NCBI GenBank assembly: GCA_047345645.1
Contig: JBLEFH010000009.1
Reading direction: 5' to 3' (one strand)
Origin: JBLEFH01 sp047345645
GTDB taxonomy: Bacteria; Pseudomonadota; Alphaproteobacteria; Rhodobacterales; Rhodobacteraceae
Length of the DNA: 64,000 nucleotides
In this document: one piece after another, positions 1 to 8,621 of the stretch
Layout of the letters: every line of letters begins with the position of its first letter
Position numbering within the stretch: the first letter of the stretch is position 1
Translations under genes and position numbers: made by a program
Notes under the pieces: generated by a model
The model's input: the letters and a program-made list of their open reading frames with translations, nothing else
Databases searched by the model: none
What the model was told of the DNA's origin: nothing

Positions 1-203
1 GCGATCCGGAAATGGAGATCCTCAAAGGCCGCCCAAGGCAAGGCAATGTTGAAGCTCTCATCCTCATGGAACACGACACAGGTGCCGTCCACAGGGTTCC
101 CCATGAGCTGGATCTGCTGGTCGAGATGGTCAAGCAACCGTTGCGCACTCGCGAGAAGTTTCGACTCGTAATCGATCTCGCTGTCCTTGCTCTCCTCTGT
201 CAT
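1..203 (-). CDS. Hypothetical protein, 3' part cut by window edge
   Basis: The first 67 codons of a minus-strand gene are visible; the rest lies outside the window. The ATG at 203 follows a GAGGGG ribosome-binding sequence at a good distance. An in-frame ATG at 233 would add ten residues but has no such site. The visible protein is acidic and soluble, with a helical start (SKLLASAQRLLDHLDQQI) and a segment ending in a Phe/His/Trp-containing core. I do not recognise a family. It lies downstream of, and in line with, the alpha/beta-fold gene at 332-1609. Confidence 0.55.
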   Translation of the reverse strand, partial: MTEESKDSEIDYESKLLASAQRLLDHLDQQIQLMGNPVDGTCVVFHEDESFNIALPWAAFEDLHFRI

Positions 204-331
204 CTTGCCGGGCCCCTCAGTTTTGTCCAACATTCATAAAATAGCATTTGCGCCGTCCTCCCCGTCTATGGGGCCGCCCAAAAGCTCGCAAGTCTCTTTT
301 GCCAATCGCCTTTTCGGAATGGGCGAAAAGA

Positions 332-1609
332 TCACGTGCCGCGCGTCCACTTGTTCGATTTGCGCATCGATTGCGCCTGTTGCCATGGCAGCGTGCCGAC
401 CTTTTCGAGCGGCGGAAGCGACGGATCTTCATGGTAGAGATCAACGCTTTCCAAATCCTGAACCGGCGCGGGTTCCGGCGCCGCTTTGGGTTGTTGCACC
501 GCTCTGGGTTGCTGCGCCGCCTTGGGCGCTTCGCCCTCGGCAGGCTCCGATTTGGCTGCCGCCTCTTTGGCCGCGCGCGCAGCGAGCCGCTGCTCATGCG
601 GACCGAAGCGGGTGTTTGGCGCACCAGACTGTTTGCCCTGCGCTTTTTGCGCGGATTTCTCGTCAGGCTCTGTCGGCGGGGCGAGAACCCCGGCTTTCAC
701 GGCCTTGGCTTCCGCCGAACGCGCAATCGCTTCGCGCCCCATGGAGCGCGCCGCCGCCGCAAATCTCGGCAAATGGCGGTGGCGTCCCGTATCCACCAAC
801 TTCCGCTGCACGGCGTTGATATACCACGGCATCTCGCGCCCGCCGCGATAGATCTGATCGAAGGTCTTTTTCGTCAACTCCCCTGCAACCGCCGCTTTCA
901 CCACCGAGGACAGAAGGCCCGCCCGGCGCAGGAAAAGCGCTGTCTTATGTCCCGAATAGCGCGCCGGAAGCCGCGTGACATTGGCCGAGTCGAACCGCTC
1001 CACATGGCGCACATCCGGCGGGAACTCGGAATCGTAGATGAGAAACACCTCTTTCGCCGCCTTCGCTTCCACAGCGCCGTCCCGAAAGAGGCCATCCCAA
1101 TTCGCCTTGCGCCCGGAATTGAAGCGCTCCTCCCAAGGCACCAGACGCTCATCGAGGGTCGATTGCGGTGAGAACGCAATCACCGTGCAGCCCGGTGCGA
1201 GCGATGCAAAAGCACAGGCCGCATAACCGCCCATAGAGGTGCCCGTCATGACGATCTTTTTGAATCTGTGGAAAAAACCGCTGTCGCGCAGGCTCGCCAG
1301 ATAGGTCAGAAGATCATCATTGCGAAACCAGTCGGCGTTGTAGGTCATGATGCCCAGTTGCGACCAGCCGTTCTTGGCGACAAAGGCGTAGCCCCAGGGC
1401 GAGCGGTCCATCGTGTCATCCCGCGCCGAGGAGAGGTTGTCACAGCTCACCATCAACACGTCCTCACCGCGATCGGTAAACACCACCCCATAGCCTTCGC
1501 CGGAGATGTAAAAGCCCTTCTGATGCGCCGAGCGCCGGAAGCCGATCAACCACTCGGGCGCGGTGTCGGGGTTCTGGATCTCATCGCTCTCTTCGCTGTC
1601 TTCGCTCAC
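332..1609 (-). CDS. Alpha/beta-hydrolase-fold protein with low-complexity tail
   Basis: A 425-residue protein. GTSMGG at residues 123-128 is a nucleophile-elbow motif with Ser125, preceded by a hydrophobic strand, as in alpha/beta hydrolases. The last ~130 residues are rich in Ala, Lys, Glu, Pro and Gln (repeated PKAA and AQQP) and look disordered. GTG at 1609 is the preferred start because AGAGG lies nine bases before it; a TTG at 1627 is the alternative. A catalytic acid and histidine cannot be assigned from sequence alone, so the hydrolase call is fold-level only and the substrate is unknown. Confidence 0.7.
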   Translation of the reverse strand: MSEDSEESDEIQNPDTAPEWLIGFRRSAHQKGFYISGEGYGVVFTDRGEDVLMVSCDNLSSARDDTMDRSPWGYAFVAKNGWSQLGIMTYNADWFRNDDLLTYLASLRDSGFFHRFKKIVMTGTSMGGYAACAFASLAPGCTVIAFSPQSTLDERLVPWEERFNSGRKANWDGLFRDGAVEAKAAKEVFLIYDSEFPPDVRHVERFDSANVTRLPARYSGHKTALFLRRAGLLSSVVKAAVAGELTKKTFDQIYRGGREMPWYINAVQRKLVDTGRHRHLPRFAAAARSMGREAIARSAEAKAVKAGVLAPPTEPDEKSAQKAQGKQSGAPNTRFGPHEQRLAARAAKEAAAKSEPAEGEAPKAAQQPRAVQQPKAAPEPAPVQDLESVDLYHEDPSLPPLEKVGTLPWQQAQSMRKSNKWTRGT

Positions 1610-1693
1610 GGGGCGCCGCCTCTGCAAATCATCACATTACAATCTGGTGAATGAACAAGGGGTAACGCGGCGGCTATTCTCTGGCAAGCGAGG

Positions 1694-2047
1694 TTAAAGC
1701 TCCCCCAGATGCGTGTGTTTGAACCCGCTCGGCAGTTTCAGCCCATAGCCGAGCATCCGGTCGAAGCCTGCGTGGCCGAGCCAGAGGAGGCCGAGGGTGA
1801 GGGTTGTGCTGCTCCCAATCCGCAGAGCGAGGGCGGTGAGCAGCGCGCCGCCGGCGTAGAGATGGACCGTGTTATAGGTGATCGCCCCGATTTTCGGCCC
1901 GGCGAGATAGCCCGCGAAACTCAGGTCCGGGGCGAAGAAGATCAGCGCCATGGCCCAGATCGGCAGGTCGGGATCGAGGTGAAAAATCACGAGCATCGCC
2001 GCGAGCAGCACCAACGCGCCTTCGCATTTCTGCCAGCCGATCGCCAT
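1694..2047 (-). CDS. DUF4260 family small membrane protein
   Basis: A 117-residue, very hydrophobic protein with about four membrane segments and the pattern typical of DUF4260 (FFAPDLSFAGYLAGPKIGA, then an N-x-x-H pair, then GLLWLGHAGFDRMLGYGL). The biochemical role of this family is not established. Its ATG shares one base with the stop of the HNH gene upstream (TAATG), so the two are probably translationally coupled. Confidence 0.82.
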   Translation of the reverse strand: MAIGWQKCEGALVLLAAMLVIFHLDPDLPIWAMALIFFAPDLSFAGYLAGPKIGAITYNTVHLYAGGALLTALALRIGSSTTLTLGLLWLGHAGFDRMLGYGLKLPSGFKHTHLGEL

Positions 2048-2643
2048 TACGCTTCGAGCTCGGCGTCCCAGTAGAGGAAATCCATCCAGCTGTCATGCAA
2101 ATGGTTCGGCGGGAATTTCCGGCCGGTGTTCTGGAGTTGCATGGTCGAGGGCTGGCGGGCGGGTTTGCGCAGGGCCATCCCGGCCTGGCGCAGGGTTTTC
2201 GAGCCTTTGCGCAGGTTGCAGGGCCCGCAGGCGGCGACGACATTCTCCCAGCTTGTGACACCGCCGCGGGCGCGCGGGATGATGTGATCGAAGGTCATCT
2301 CCCCCTTCGCGCCGCAATATTGGCAGGTGAATTCGTCGCGCAGAAAGAGGTTAAACCGGGTGAAGGCCACCGAATGGGCGGGCTTGACGTAATCGCGCAG
2401 GACGACCACCGAGGGGATCTTGATCTCCATCGACGGGCTATGGACCACCTCATCATATTCCGCGACGATGGTGACCCGGTCTAAAAAGGCCGCTTTCACC
2501 GCTTCCTGCCAAGGCCAGAGCGACAGCGGGAAGTAGGAAAGCGGCCTGAAATCTGCGTTCAAAACAAGGGCCGGATGCTGTTTCAGCGATGCCGGACTTC
2601 GGACGAACTTTGTCCTGTATTCGATGTCACTCGCACTCATCAT
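2047..2643 (-). CDS. HNH endonuclease family protein
   Basis: A 198-residue protein with a central HNH nuclease domain at about residues 105-150. CQYCG supplies the first zinc knuckle, FDHIIPRARGG holds the catalytic DH, then N, then CGPCN with K closes the second knuckle. This is the compact McrA-like HNH form common in Alphaproteobacteria, often annotated simply as HNH endonuclease; its target is not known. AGGGAG precedes the double-ATG start. It is followed with a one-base overlap by the DUF4260 gene. Confidence 0.88.
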   Translation of the reverse strand: MMSASDIEYRTKFVRSPASLKQHPALVLNADFRPLSYFPLSLWPWQEAVKAAFLDRVTIVAEYDEVVHSPSMEIKIPSVVVLRDYVKPAHSVAFTRFNLFLRDEFTCQYCGAKGEMTFDHIIPRARGGVTSWENVVAACGPCNLRKGSKTLRQAGMALRKPARQPSTMQLQNTGRKFPPNHLHDSWMDFLYWDAELEA

Positions 2644-2798
2644 GTCAAAAGGGCTCCCTGCTCTGCCGCCTCATTTGCGAAAGAGCGGGCGCACCCGCCC
2701 TTTTCTCCACTATATCTGCGGGGGCGATTCCTTCAACACTCTAGATGATGCGCCCCTGGGGGAGTTATAGCGCAAGCCCTTGACGCTTTTGCGACAGG

Positions 2799-3452
2799 TT
2801 AAGGCAAAACCTTCTTGATGAATTGCAGCGCCATGGCGAGGCCGTCGGGCGCGATCCCGTGTGCGGTGCCTTCCATCACATGGGCATAGGTTTCGACCCC
2901 CGCCTGGACCATCGCATCGGCAGCTTCGGGCAGGCTTGCGGGCGGGACCACATCGTCCTTGTCGCCATGGATGAGGATCACCGGCGGCTTCGCCGTGAAC
3001 TCACCCGTCGCCTCGGGGCGCATCAGCCGGCCCGAGAAGCCGACAACGCCCGCCACGGCCGCCTTGCGCCGATAGAGCACCTCCAGCGCCATCATCGTGC
3101 CTTGGGAAAAGCCAATGATCACCGTGTTTTCCGGCCCGATGCCGCTCTCTTTGGCCACATCATCAAGATAGCTGTTCAGGAGGTCCGCCGCATGGTCCAT
3201 CCCCGCCATCGCCTGCTCCTCGGTCGAGCCGTCGATCCACGGTATCGGGAACCACTGATAGCCCATCGGATTGCCGGTGCAGCGCTCGGGCGCATTCGGC
3301 GCGCGAAACTCGGTGTCCGGCAGCTGCGTCGAGAGCGGGTCCGCAAGGCCGATGAGATCATTGCCATCGGCGCCATAGCCATGGAGGAAAATCACCAGCG
3401 ATGTTGCCGTGCCCGAAGCGGCGGGTTTGATGGGGCCAGTCAAAGTCGTCAT
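2799..3452 (-). CDS. Phospholipase/carboxylesterase family alpha/beta hydrolase
   Basis: A 217-residue cytoplasmic serine esterase of the carboxylesterase-2 (YpfH/EstB-like) family, the usual length for the family. The oxyanion-loop motif LHGYGADGND is near residue 24, the nucleophile elbow GFSQG puts Ser116 in the active site, and HGDKDDVVP (Asp166 or 167) and GTAHG (His198) complete the triad. AAAAGGAG stands eight bases before the ATG. Natural substrates of these enzymes are small acyl esters or lysophospholipids; nothing here narrows that down. Confidence 0.9.
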   Translation of the reverse strand: MTTLTGPIKPAASGTATSLVIFLHGYGADGNDLIGLADPLSTQLPDTEFRAPNAPERCTGNPMGYQWFPIPWIDGSTEEQAMAGMDHAADLLNSYLDDVAKESGIGPENTVIIGFSQGTMMALEVLYRRKAAVAGVVGFSGRLMRPEATGEFTAKPPVILIHGDKDDVVPPASLPEAADAMVQAGVETYAHVMEGTAHGIAPDGLAMALQFIKKVLP

Positions 3453-3476
3453 GTGGTCTCCTTTTCGGAGCGCACG

Positions 3477-3698
3477 CTAACGGCCCTCGGCCTCCATCGC
3501 AATCAGGCTTTCGGAAAGATCGCGGTATGGCCAGAGGCCGTAGGTGTAATAGCTGTAGGTTCGCGACCCGATCCGGCGCTGCATTACGGTCCAGTGAAGT
3601 CCGGCGTATGGGAGGCTTTTGACGAGAACGATCAGACACCAGATCATCACGATCCGGCTGAACACACGGCCTTCATAATGCAGTTTCTCAGGGTCCAT
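3477..3698 (-). CDS. Small membrane protein, unknown
   Basis: A 73-residue protein with one hydrophobic segment (VFSRIVMIWCLIVLVKSL) near residues 13-30 and a Tyr-rich stretch (SYYTYGLWPY). The ATG at 3698 overlaps the stop of the squalene/phytoene-synthase-like gene (TGATG), and GGGAGG lies just before it, so it is probably translated by coupling. I recognise no family. Codon use and GC match the neighbours. Confidence 0.65.
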   Translation of the reverse strand: MDPEKLHYEGRVFSRIVMIWCLIVLVKSLPYAGLHWTVMQRRIGSRTYSYYTYGLWPYRDLSESLIAMEAEGR

Positions 3699-4438
3699 CA
3701 CCACCTCCCACTTGCGGCTTTGAGGGCGAAGGACGCGCGGCGGCGGAATTCCGAGGGGCGCGGGTCCTCCGCCCCCTTGGCCGCATTCGCCAAAATCGCA
3801 TCGGCCTGCCAGCCCGCGAGCAGCGCCGGGAGCGCCGTCTCCGGGACCGCGCGGCGCTGCGCCCGCGCCTCTTTCAGCGCGCTTTGCGCATCGGCGATGA
3901 TCGGCGCGGCCTCCCCCGGCAGCGGGTCCTTATGCGCCGCCCGGAGCGCAGGCAGCGCGGCCAGCAGATTGGCCACGCCCACACCCCAGCCAAACCGCCG
4001 GATCGCCGGGTGATCCGCGCCGCAAATCTTGCCCGCCAGCGCCATAAGCCCGCCCGAGGTCGCATCGATATAGTGATCGAACGCCGCCCGCGTCTCATGG
4101 GGGGCCGCCTCCACATCCGCCTCCCGCGCGTCGATCAGCGCGGCGAAATCCGCCTGCGGCAGATCATGGGCGGCGATGGTGAAGGCGAGCGGCTCGACAA
4201 CCTCATGTTTGCGCGGTGTTTTCCCGGAATAGATCTCGTCCAGCGCATCGCGCCACCACTGAAAGCGGATCGCTGCGATCATCGGCTCATTCGTGACCCA
4301 GGGCGCGCGGGCCACCTCAAGATTGAACGCATAGAGCGCCATGAGCCCGTCCCGCACCGCGCCTTCGGCGGTTTGCGCGGACAAAAACCGGTCCGGGTCG
4401 CCGCGCTCGACCTGCGCGGCGCACAGCTCAAAGCTCAT
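3698..4438 (-). CDS. Squalene/phytoene synthase family protein
   Basis: A 246-residue member of the squalene/phytoene synthase family, of the divergent kind related to mitochondrial NDUFAF6. FQWWRDALDEIY (about residues 60-71) is the conserved prenyl-synthase-like block; the second Asp-rich motif of true phytoene synthases is degenerate. It is therefore unlikely to make carotenoids by itself, and no other carotenoid gene is present. The start is taken as the ATG at 4438, which overlaps the end of cysS by 11 bases. Confidence 0.8.
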   Translation of the reverse strand: MSFELCAAQVERGDPDRFLSAQTAEGAVRDGLMALYAFNLEVARAPWVTNEPMIAAIRFQWWRDALDEIYSGKTPRKHEVVEPLAFTIAAHDLPQADFAALIDAREADVEAAPHETRAAFDHYIDATSGGLMALAGKICGADHPAIRRFGWGVGVANLLAALPALRAAHKDPLPGEAAPIIADAQSALKEARAQRRAVPETALPALLAGWQADAILANAAKGAEDPRPSEFRRRASFALKAASGRW

Positions 4439-5774
4439 CGAGCTTGGCCGCATCCGCCTCCGGCCCTGCGGTGATCTCGACGCTGTCCTTGCCGATCTGC
4501 ACGCGGTAGCCCGCTGCCGTCAGCCCGTCCCGCAGATGATCGGAAGCTGCATAATCCTTGTCTTGCCGGGCCTTTAGGATGCGTTCCTCAAGCGCCGCCA
4601 GCCGGGTATCCCGCGCCGCGAGCCCCGACAGGTCCAGCCCCACCAGACCCAGCGTGCCCGCAAACCGCGCCCGCCCCTCAGGACTGTCATCCTTGGCGAG
4701 GTCCGACAGGATCTTGCCCAGAACCAGCGGCGTGTTGAGATCATCGGCCAACGCCGCCACGGCCTCCTCCGCCGGTGCGCCCGCTTCCGCGCCCTCGACC
4801 AGCCGCGACCAGCCGAGCAATTTCTCATGGGCCGTGCGCGCCTTCTCCGCCGTCCAGTCGATCGGTTTGGCATAATGGGTCGAGAGCAGCACGAAGCGCA
4901 GCACCACGCCGGGGATGCCCTGATCGAGCAAATCCCGCACGGTGAAGAAATTGCCCAGAGATTTGGACATCTTCTCCCCCTCGACCTGTAGGAACCCGTT
5001 ATGCATCCAGATCGACGCCATCCGGTCATCGGCATTGGCGCAGCAGCTTTGCGCCACCTCATTCTCGTGATGGGGAAATTGCAGATCGATCCCGCCGCCA
5101 TGAATGTCGAAGCGCGGGCCGAGCAGCGCCTTCGCCATGGCCGAGCATTCGATATGCCAGCCCGGCCGCCCCTGCCCCCACGGGCTCTCCCAGCCGGGAC
5201 CCTGCCCCGCCGGTTTCCACAGCACAAAATCCATCGGATCGCGTTTGTAGGGCGCCACCTCAACCCGCGCCCCCGCGACCATATCGTCGAGCGAGCGCCG
5301 GGACAGCGCGCCATAAGCCGGGTAGCTCTTCACATCAAAGAGCACATGACCATCCGCGACATAGGCGTGACCGCGCGCGATCAGCACCTCGATCATCGCG
5401 ATCATCTCGTCGATATAGGCCGTCGCCCGCGGCTCATGGGTCGGGGGGAGCGCGCCCACGGCGGCCATATCCTCGTGATACCACCCCGTCGTCTCCTCAG
5501 TGATCTCGGCAATCGAGCGCCCCGACTCCGCCGCCCGCGCGTTAATCTTGTCATCCACATCGGTGATATTGCGCACATAGGTCACGTGATCCGGTCCGTA
5601 GACATGGCGCAGCAGGCGAAACAGCGTGTCAAACACCACCACGGGCCGCGCATTGCCGATATGGGCGCGGTCATAGACCGTCGGCCCGCAGACATAGATC
5701 CGCACATTGTCGGGGTCGAGCGGGGCCAGCAGATCCGTCTGGCGCGAGAGCGTGTTGTAAAGCCGAATATCCAT
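4428..5774 (-). CDS. cysS: Cysteine--tRNA ligase
   Basis: Class I aminoacyl-tRNA synthetase that charges tRNA-Cys. The 448-residue length fits the family. YVCGPTVYDRAHIGNAR carries the zinc-binding Cys and the HIGH-like HIGN motif; WHIECSAMA gives a further zinc ligand; GEKMSKSLGNFF is the KMSKS loop. A longer open frame runs upstream to 6215, but it crosses the tRNA-Ser gene and is not part of the protein: homology begins at MDIRLYNTLSR. The 3' end overlaps the next gene by 11 bases. Confidence 0.97.
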   Translation of the reverse strand: MDIRLYNTLSRQTDLLAPLDPDNVRIYVCGPTVYDRAHIGNARPVVVFDTLFRLLRHVYGPDHVTYVRNITDVDDKINARAAESGRSIAEITEETTGWYHEDMAAVGALPPTHEPRATAYIDEMIAMIEVLIARGHAYVADGHVLFDVKSYPAYGALSRRSLDDMVAGARVEVAPYKRDPMDFVLWKPAGQGPGWESPWGQGRPGWHIECSAMAKALLGPRFDIHGGGIDLQFPHHENEVAQSCCANADDRMASIWMHNGFLQVEGEKMSKSLGNFFTVRDLLDQGIPGVVLRFVLLSTHYAKPIDWTAEKARTAHEKLLGWSRLVEGAEAGAPAEEAVAALADDLNTPLVLGKILSDLAKDDSPEGRARFAGTLGLVGLDLSGLAARDTRLAALEERILKARQDKDYAASDHLRDGLTAAGYRVQIGKDSVEITAGPEADAAKLDEL

Positions 5775-5872
5775 GCTGCGCGGGTTATCACGGGGCGCTT
5801 CCGAAGGGAACGGATTTTGCGCGCCGATCCCCCTTGCCCTCCCCGGTGCTTTGCAGTTAAACAGCGCCCCAC

Positions 5873-5962
5873 GGACAGTTGGCCGAGTGGTCGAAGGCGC
5901 ACGCCTGGAAAGTGTGTAGGCGGGGAACCGTCTCGAGGGTTCGAATCCCTCACTGTCCGCCA
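5873..5962 (+). tRNA. tRNA-Ser (anticodon GGA), with encoded CCA
   Basis: A 90-base class II tRNA. The acceptor stem GGACAGT pairs with ACTGTCC, with G as discriminator followed by encoded CCA. The anticodon stem CACGC/GTGTG encloses the loop CTGGAAA, giving anticodon GGA (reads UCC/UCU). The long variable arm (GGCGGGGAACCGTC) is typical of tRNA-Ser. The T arm carries GGTTCGAATCC. It is encoded opposite to cysS, and an AT-richer accessory gene starts 214 bases beyond its 3' end. Confidence 0.97.
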
Positions 5963-6175
5963 TTTTCCTTTGATTGCCGTTGAAAATTGCCGATGAACCG
6001 TGATTTGCCGCACGGCGCGAGCGGTTGTCTGCCGCTCGGTTTCGCCAGCGTTGGCAGCTAAGTCGGTATGCGCGGGCTATACGGCAGACGTCCGCTTTGC
6101 TGACTTTGCTGTCATCTACGTTAACTCGTCCAGGCTGCTGTCTGCCCGAACGAGACGCTCGACGCTCACCAGCAT
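5963..6175. other. Gap between tRNA-Ser and pentapeptide gene
   Basis: No gene is supported in these 213 bases. The stretch begins with ATTTTCCTTT and could be the junction where DNA entered beside the tRNA. I looked for a direct repeat of the tRNA 3' end further on and did not find one by eye. Confidence 0.4.
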
Positions 6176-7450
6176 TCACCAGTGCTTCCATTCCCCATCG
6201 AGAATTCCGCCCCACATTACCCGTGCAAGCCTGGGGTCAGGGAGATTGTAATAATCTATACAGTGCTCTCGAGCTGCTTGACGCTCTTGGGCTTCAATAG
6301 ACGGGTCATTCACAACGACCACGAAGCCCCCTTCGGCGCGCTCCAAGCCGTAGCGACGACGATCGAACGACTCCGGCAAAGGCAGATCATCAGTAGATTC
6401 ATAGCCGGAAAAAGTAAGACCTCCCAAAAAACTGTCCGACAAGTCGATGTCTTGAAAAATCGCGTCATGAAAGAAGTAAGTACTAGGAGCTTTTTCAGGG
6501 AGTTGGTGGCGCGACACTATAAACTCGCCAAGATCGACATACCGAAACGTTGCATTCTCTGCAAAAAAGGGCGATCCACCAAATCCAAAAACTACATGTT
6601 CAAAGTATGAACAGTCAAAACTAGCGTTTGTAAGCGTTGATCCAGAAAAGTCTGTACGCCACAGAATAGAGCCACTGAAGTTAGCTCCAGTTAAATCAAA
6701 GAGATAGGTCTTCGGAAATGATAAGATCTGACCCCTAAGATCGGAATACGCGAACGTAGCGCCTCGAGCCGAAATGAATGAGACATCAGCACCAACTGAG
6801 GTCAACGCAATTAGAAGATGACCACGCTCAGGTGAAAGTGCGGTTTCCCTCATTACAAGGCGACGCTCACCTTCCAGAGGTAGCACTCGTCTAAAGAAAT
6901 CCGCGTCTATGGTGTCGCTATTCGAGAGGCCTTGGTTGTGCTCAAGATAGAAATATGGCGTGAACGCTCGGGTCAGTACAACAACTCTTGCAGCAAGGAC
7001 GTCGCTTGGCTGAAATGCAGTCGTTCTGGCACCTGGAGGAACTTCATCTCTGAGTTGATCCCAAAGACTGGAAAGCTCTACATTGAGCGATGAGCGTCTC
7101 TGCGCTTCAACCAATAGATTCTGCTGATCTAGCCTGAGATTCTGTTGCTCGAGAATGTCATTTGAGCGAATTGCAACCACTAGGCCCAATATCGCAACGA
7201 TGCTGAAACCACCAACTATCCCTCCCGCGAACAATAATCGTATCACAAGGGACGTGACCGCGCTTAGTGAAGCCTTGCGGAGGATTTCTGGACCGCTCCT
7301 ATATCTCCAGAAGTTTGACGCAACTGAGAAAACCCGATGCTCCTGTTCCACAAGTCGCATCTCGAAATCTGACTTGAGTCTCTCAAATTCTTGAGATGAC
7401 TTCATTTCTTCAATCAGCATATTTTTTTCGGTTACCGGGTCTTCTTCCAT
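6176..7450 (-). CDS. Membrane-anchored pentapeptide-repeat protein
   Basis: A 424-residue protein of lower GC than its surroundings. Residues 1-45 are charged and helical. Residues 62-94 form one long or two short membrane segments, followed by a Gln/Leu-rich coiled coil (97-120). Residues 220-310 contain pentapeptide-like repeats (GATFAYSDLRG, LTGANFSGS, STLTNASF), the A(D/N)LxX pattern of the right-handed beta-helix. The C-terminal ~110 residues match no family I know. Pentapeptide proteins with a membrane anchor occur in several envelope-stress and defence contexts, but none can be assigned here. The position next to tRNA-Ser and the base composition suggest acquired DNA. Confidence 0.75.
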   Translation of the reverse strand: MEEDPVTEKNMLIEEMKSSQEFERLKSDFEMRLVEQEHRVFSVASNFWRYRSGPEILRKASLSAVTSLVIRLLFAGGIVGGFSIVAILGLVVAIRSNDILEQQNLRLDQQNLLVEAQRRSSLNVELSSLWDQLRDEVPPGARTTAFQPSDVLAARVVVLTRAFTPYFYLEHNQGLSNSDTIDADFFRRVLPLEGERRLVMRETALSPERGHLLIALTSVGADVSFISARGATFAYSDLRGQILSFPKTYLFDLTGANFSGSILWRTDFSGSTLTNASFDCSYFEHVVFGFGGSPFFAENATFRYVDLGEFIVSRHQLPEKAPSTYFFHDAIFQDIDLSDSFLGGLTFSGYESTDDLPLPESFDRRRYGLERAEGGFVVVVNDPSIEAQERQAAREHCIDYYNLPDPRLARVMWGGILDGEWKHW

Positions 7451-7742
7451 GTATCTTCACCTTAGTCTTCGGCACTTATGTAGCGTGCATTGGCTCAGAA
7501 CGCTACAGCTTGAGAGGATTTGAAAGCGCAAATGGCGCGGCTTTCCTTTCGGAAGCTCGCGATGATTTTCGCTTCAGTTGGGAGTTTGCCAACCGATCTT
7601 GCACAGTCCGCTTCCCTGGGCTTCGCCGCCGTGCGCGCACGCTGCAGTATGAAGGGCTATGGGCGCAAACCCGACCTTAGTTGCGCAGCAGCAAGCGGTG
7701 CTTCATCATCCTGAACGCACGATCTGCGCGGTCAAAAATCGC
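7451..7742. other. Gene-free stretch, probably decayed DNA
   Basis: No supported gene lies in these 292 bases. Short open frames exist in several phases but none has a ribosome-binding site or recognisable content. It separates the AT-richer pentapeptide gene from the GC-rich GNAT gene. Confidence 0.4.
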
Positions 7743-8333
7743 TCAGGATGAAAGCGAAATTTTGAACTCCAAGGTCTCATGGCCGCCAAGGGCCTTTTCG
7801 GCCGTGTAGGTACTTGTCAGCACACCGCCAGCCTTCTCAATGACGCGCACCGATGCGGGATTGTCGGGGCTGGTCGTGACCTTCACATAGGCCAATCCAA
7901 CGGATTTCGCCTCAGAAAGCATCGCAACGAGCGCGGCGGACGCCAGACCTTCGCCCTGCCGCCAAGGCACAACGGCATAGCCGATATGGCCCGAACAGGT
8001 GGGCGGCAGGTCTTCTGTGCCCGGCTGCCATCGCAACTTGATGTGGCCGCAGAACTCACGATCCCAGATCCACCGCCGAAGGCTCGGCAAACGCGGCACT
8101 GTCGAGCCATCCGGCAAGATGACGGGCCCTGCCGCCGCGGTCGGGTCATCAAGGCGCGACACAAATGCGGCGGGATCGCGCTCGATGCTTTTGATCTGCT
8201 CTTCTGCGGCACCGGGCCGCAAGTTGTCCGGCGACCAGCCATTTTGCAGAGCCGCAACATAGGCCGGAATGTGGTCGACGCTTGGTTTCATCAATTGCAT
8301 GTTGGCACTCTCGAACGCGGAAGATTGCGACAT
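7743..8333 (-). CDS. GNAT family N-acetyltransferase
   Basis: A 196-residue acetyl-CoA-dependent acyltransferase of the RimJ/RimL-like group. The acetyl-CoA site region is visible as HIGYAVVPWRQGEGLASAAL (about residues 117-136), followed by the motif B block SPDNPASVRVIEKAGG. The substrate is unknown. The first ATG (8333) lacks a clear ribosome-binding site, and an ATG at 8300 (MQLMKPS) is an equally good start. Confidence 0.82.
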   Translation of the reverse strand: MSQSSAFESANMQLMKPSVDHIPAYVAALQNGWSPDNLRPGAAEEQIKSIERDPAAFVSRLDDPTAAAGPVILPDGSTVPRLPSLRRWIWDREFCGHIKLRWQPGTEDLPPTCSGHIGYAVVPWRQGEGLASAALVAMLSEAKSVGLAYVKVTTSPDNPASVRVIEKAGGVLTSTYTAEKALGGHETLEFKISLSS

Positions 8334-8621
8334 GGACAGTCACGCAAGGCGTGGCATTGGTCAATAAGGGCTAGAGTCGCACCCTAGCTGCGCGCTGAAT
8401 GAACGGTGCCTTCGAGGGTTTGGATTGTTATTGTGCTATTCCGCATCTAGACGGTTCCGTCTTTTGTAAGGCGATAGCGTGGATCTGCGTTTAGCATCAT
8501 CGGCTTCGGCCCGACATTTTCATGTCGCTACTTTAGGCACAGAAACCCAACATACCGCTTGGTATGTTTCTCCAGCATCGCCCCCGCCCTCTTAAGCCGG
8601 AACCGCCCAACGCCACGCCCA
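8334..8621. other. Gene-free region with a palindromic operator-like site
   Basis: No coding sequence is supported in 288 bases between the GNAT and RskA-like genes. The only structured element is the perfect palindrome at 8549-8568, listed separately. The rest shows no terminator-like hairpin or strong promoter by eye. Confidence 0.4.
8549..8568. promoter_or_regulatory. TetR-type operator-like palindrome, orphan
   Basis: AACATACC-GCTT-GGTATGTT is an uninterrupted 8-bp inverted repeat with a 4-base centre. Palindromes of the CATACC/GGTATG kind are known operators of TetR-family repressors. No TetR gene lies within this window, and the nearest gene that could be controlled is the GNAT gene 216 bases away. 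A hairpin function is possible, but the single flanking T run is short. Confidence 0.5.

Noticed and set aside
5775..6215. N-terminal extension of cysS up to 6215
   Set aside because: It would run through the antisense of the tRNA-Ser gene; family homology begins at the ATG at 5774.
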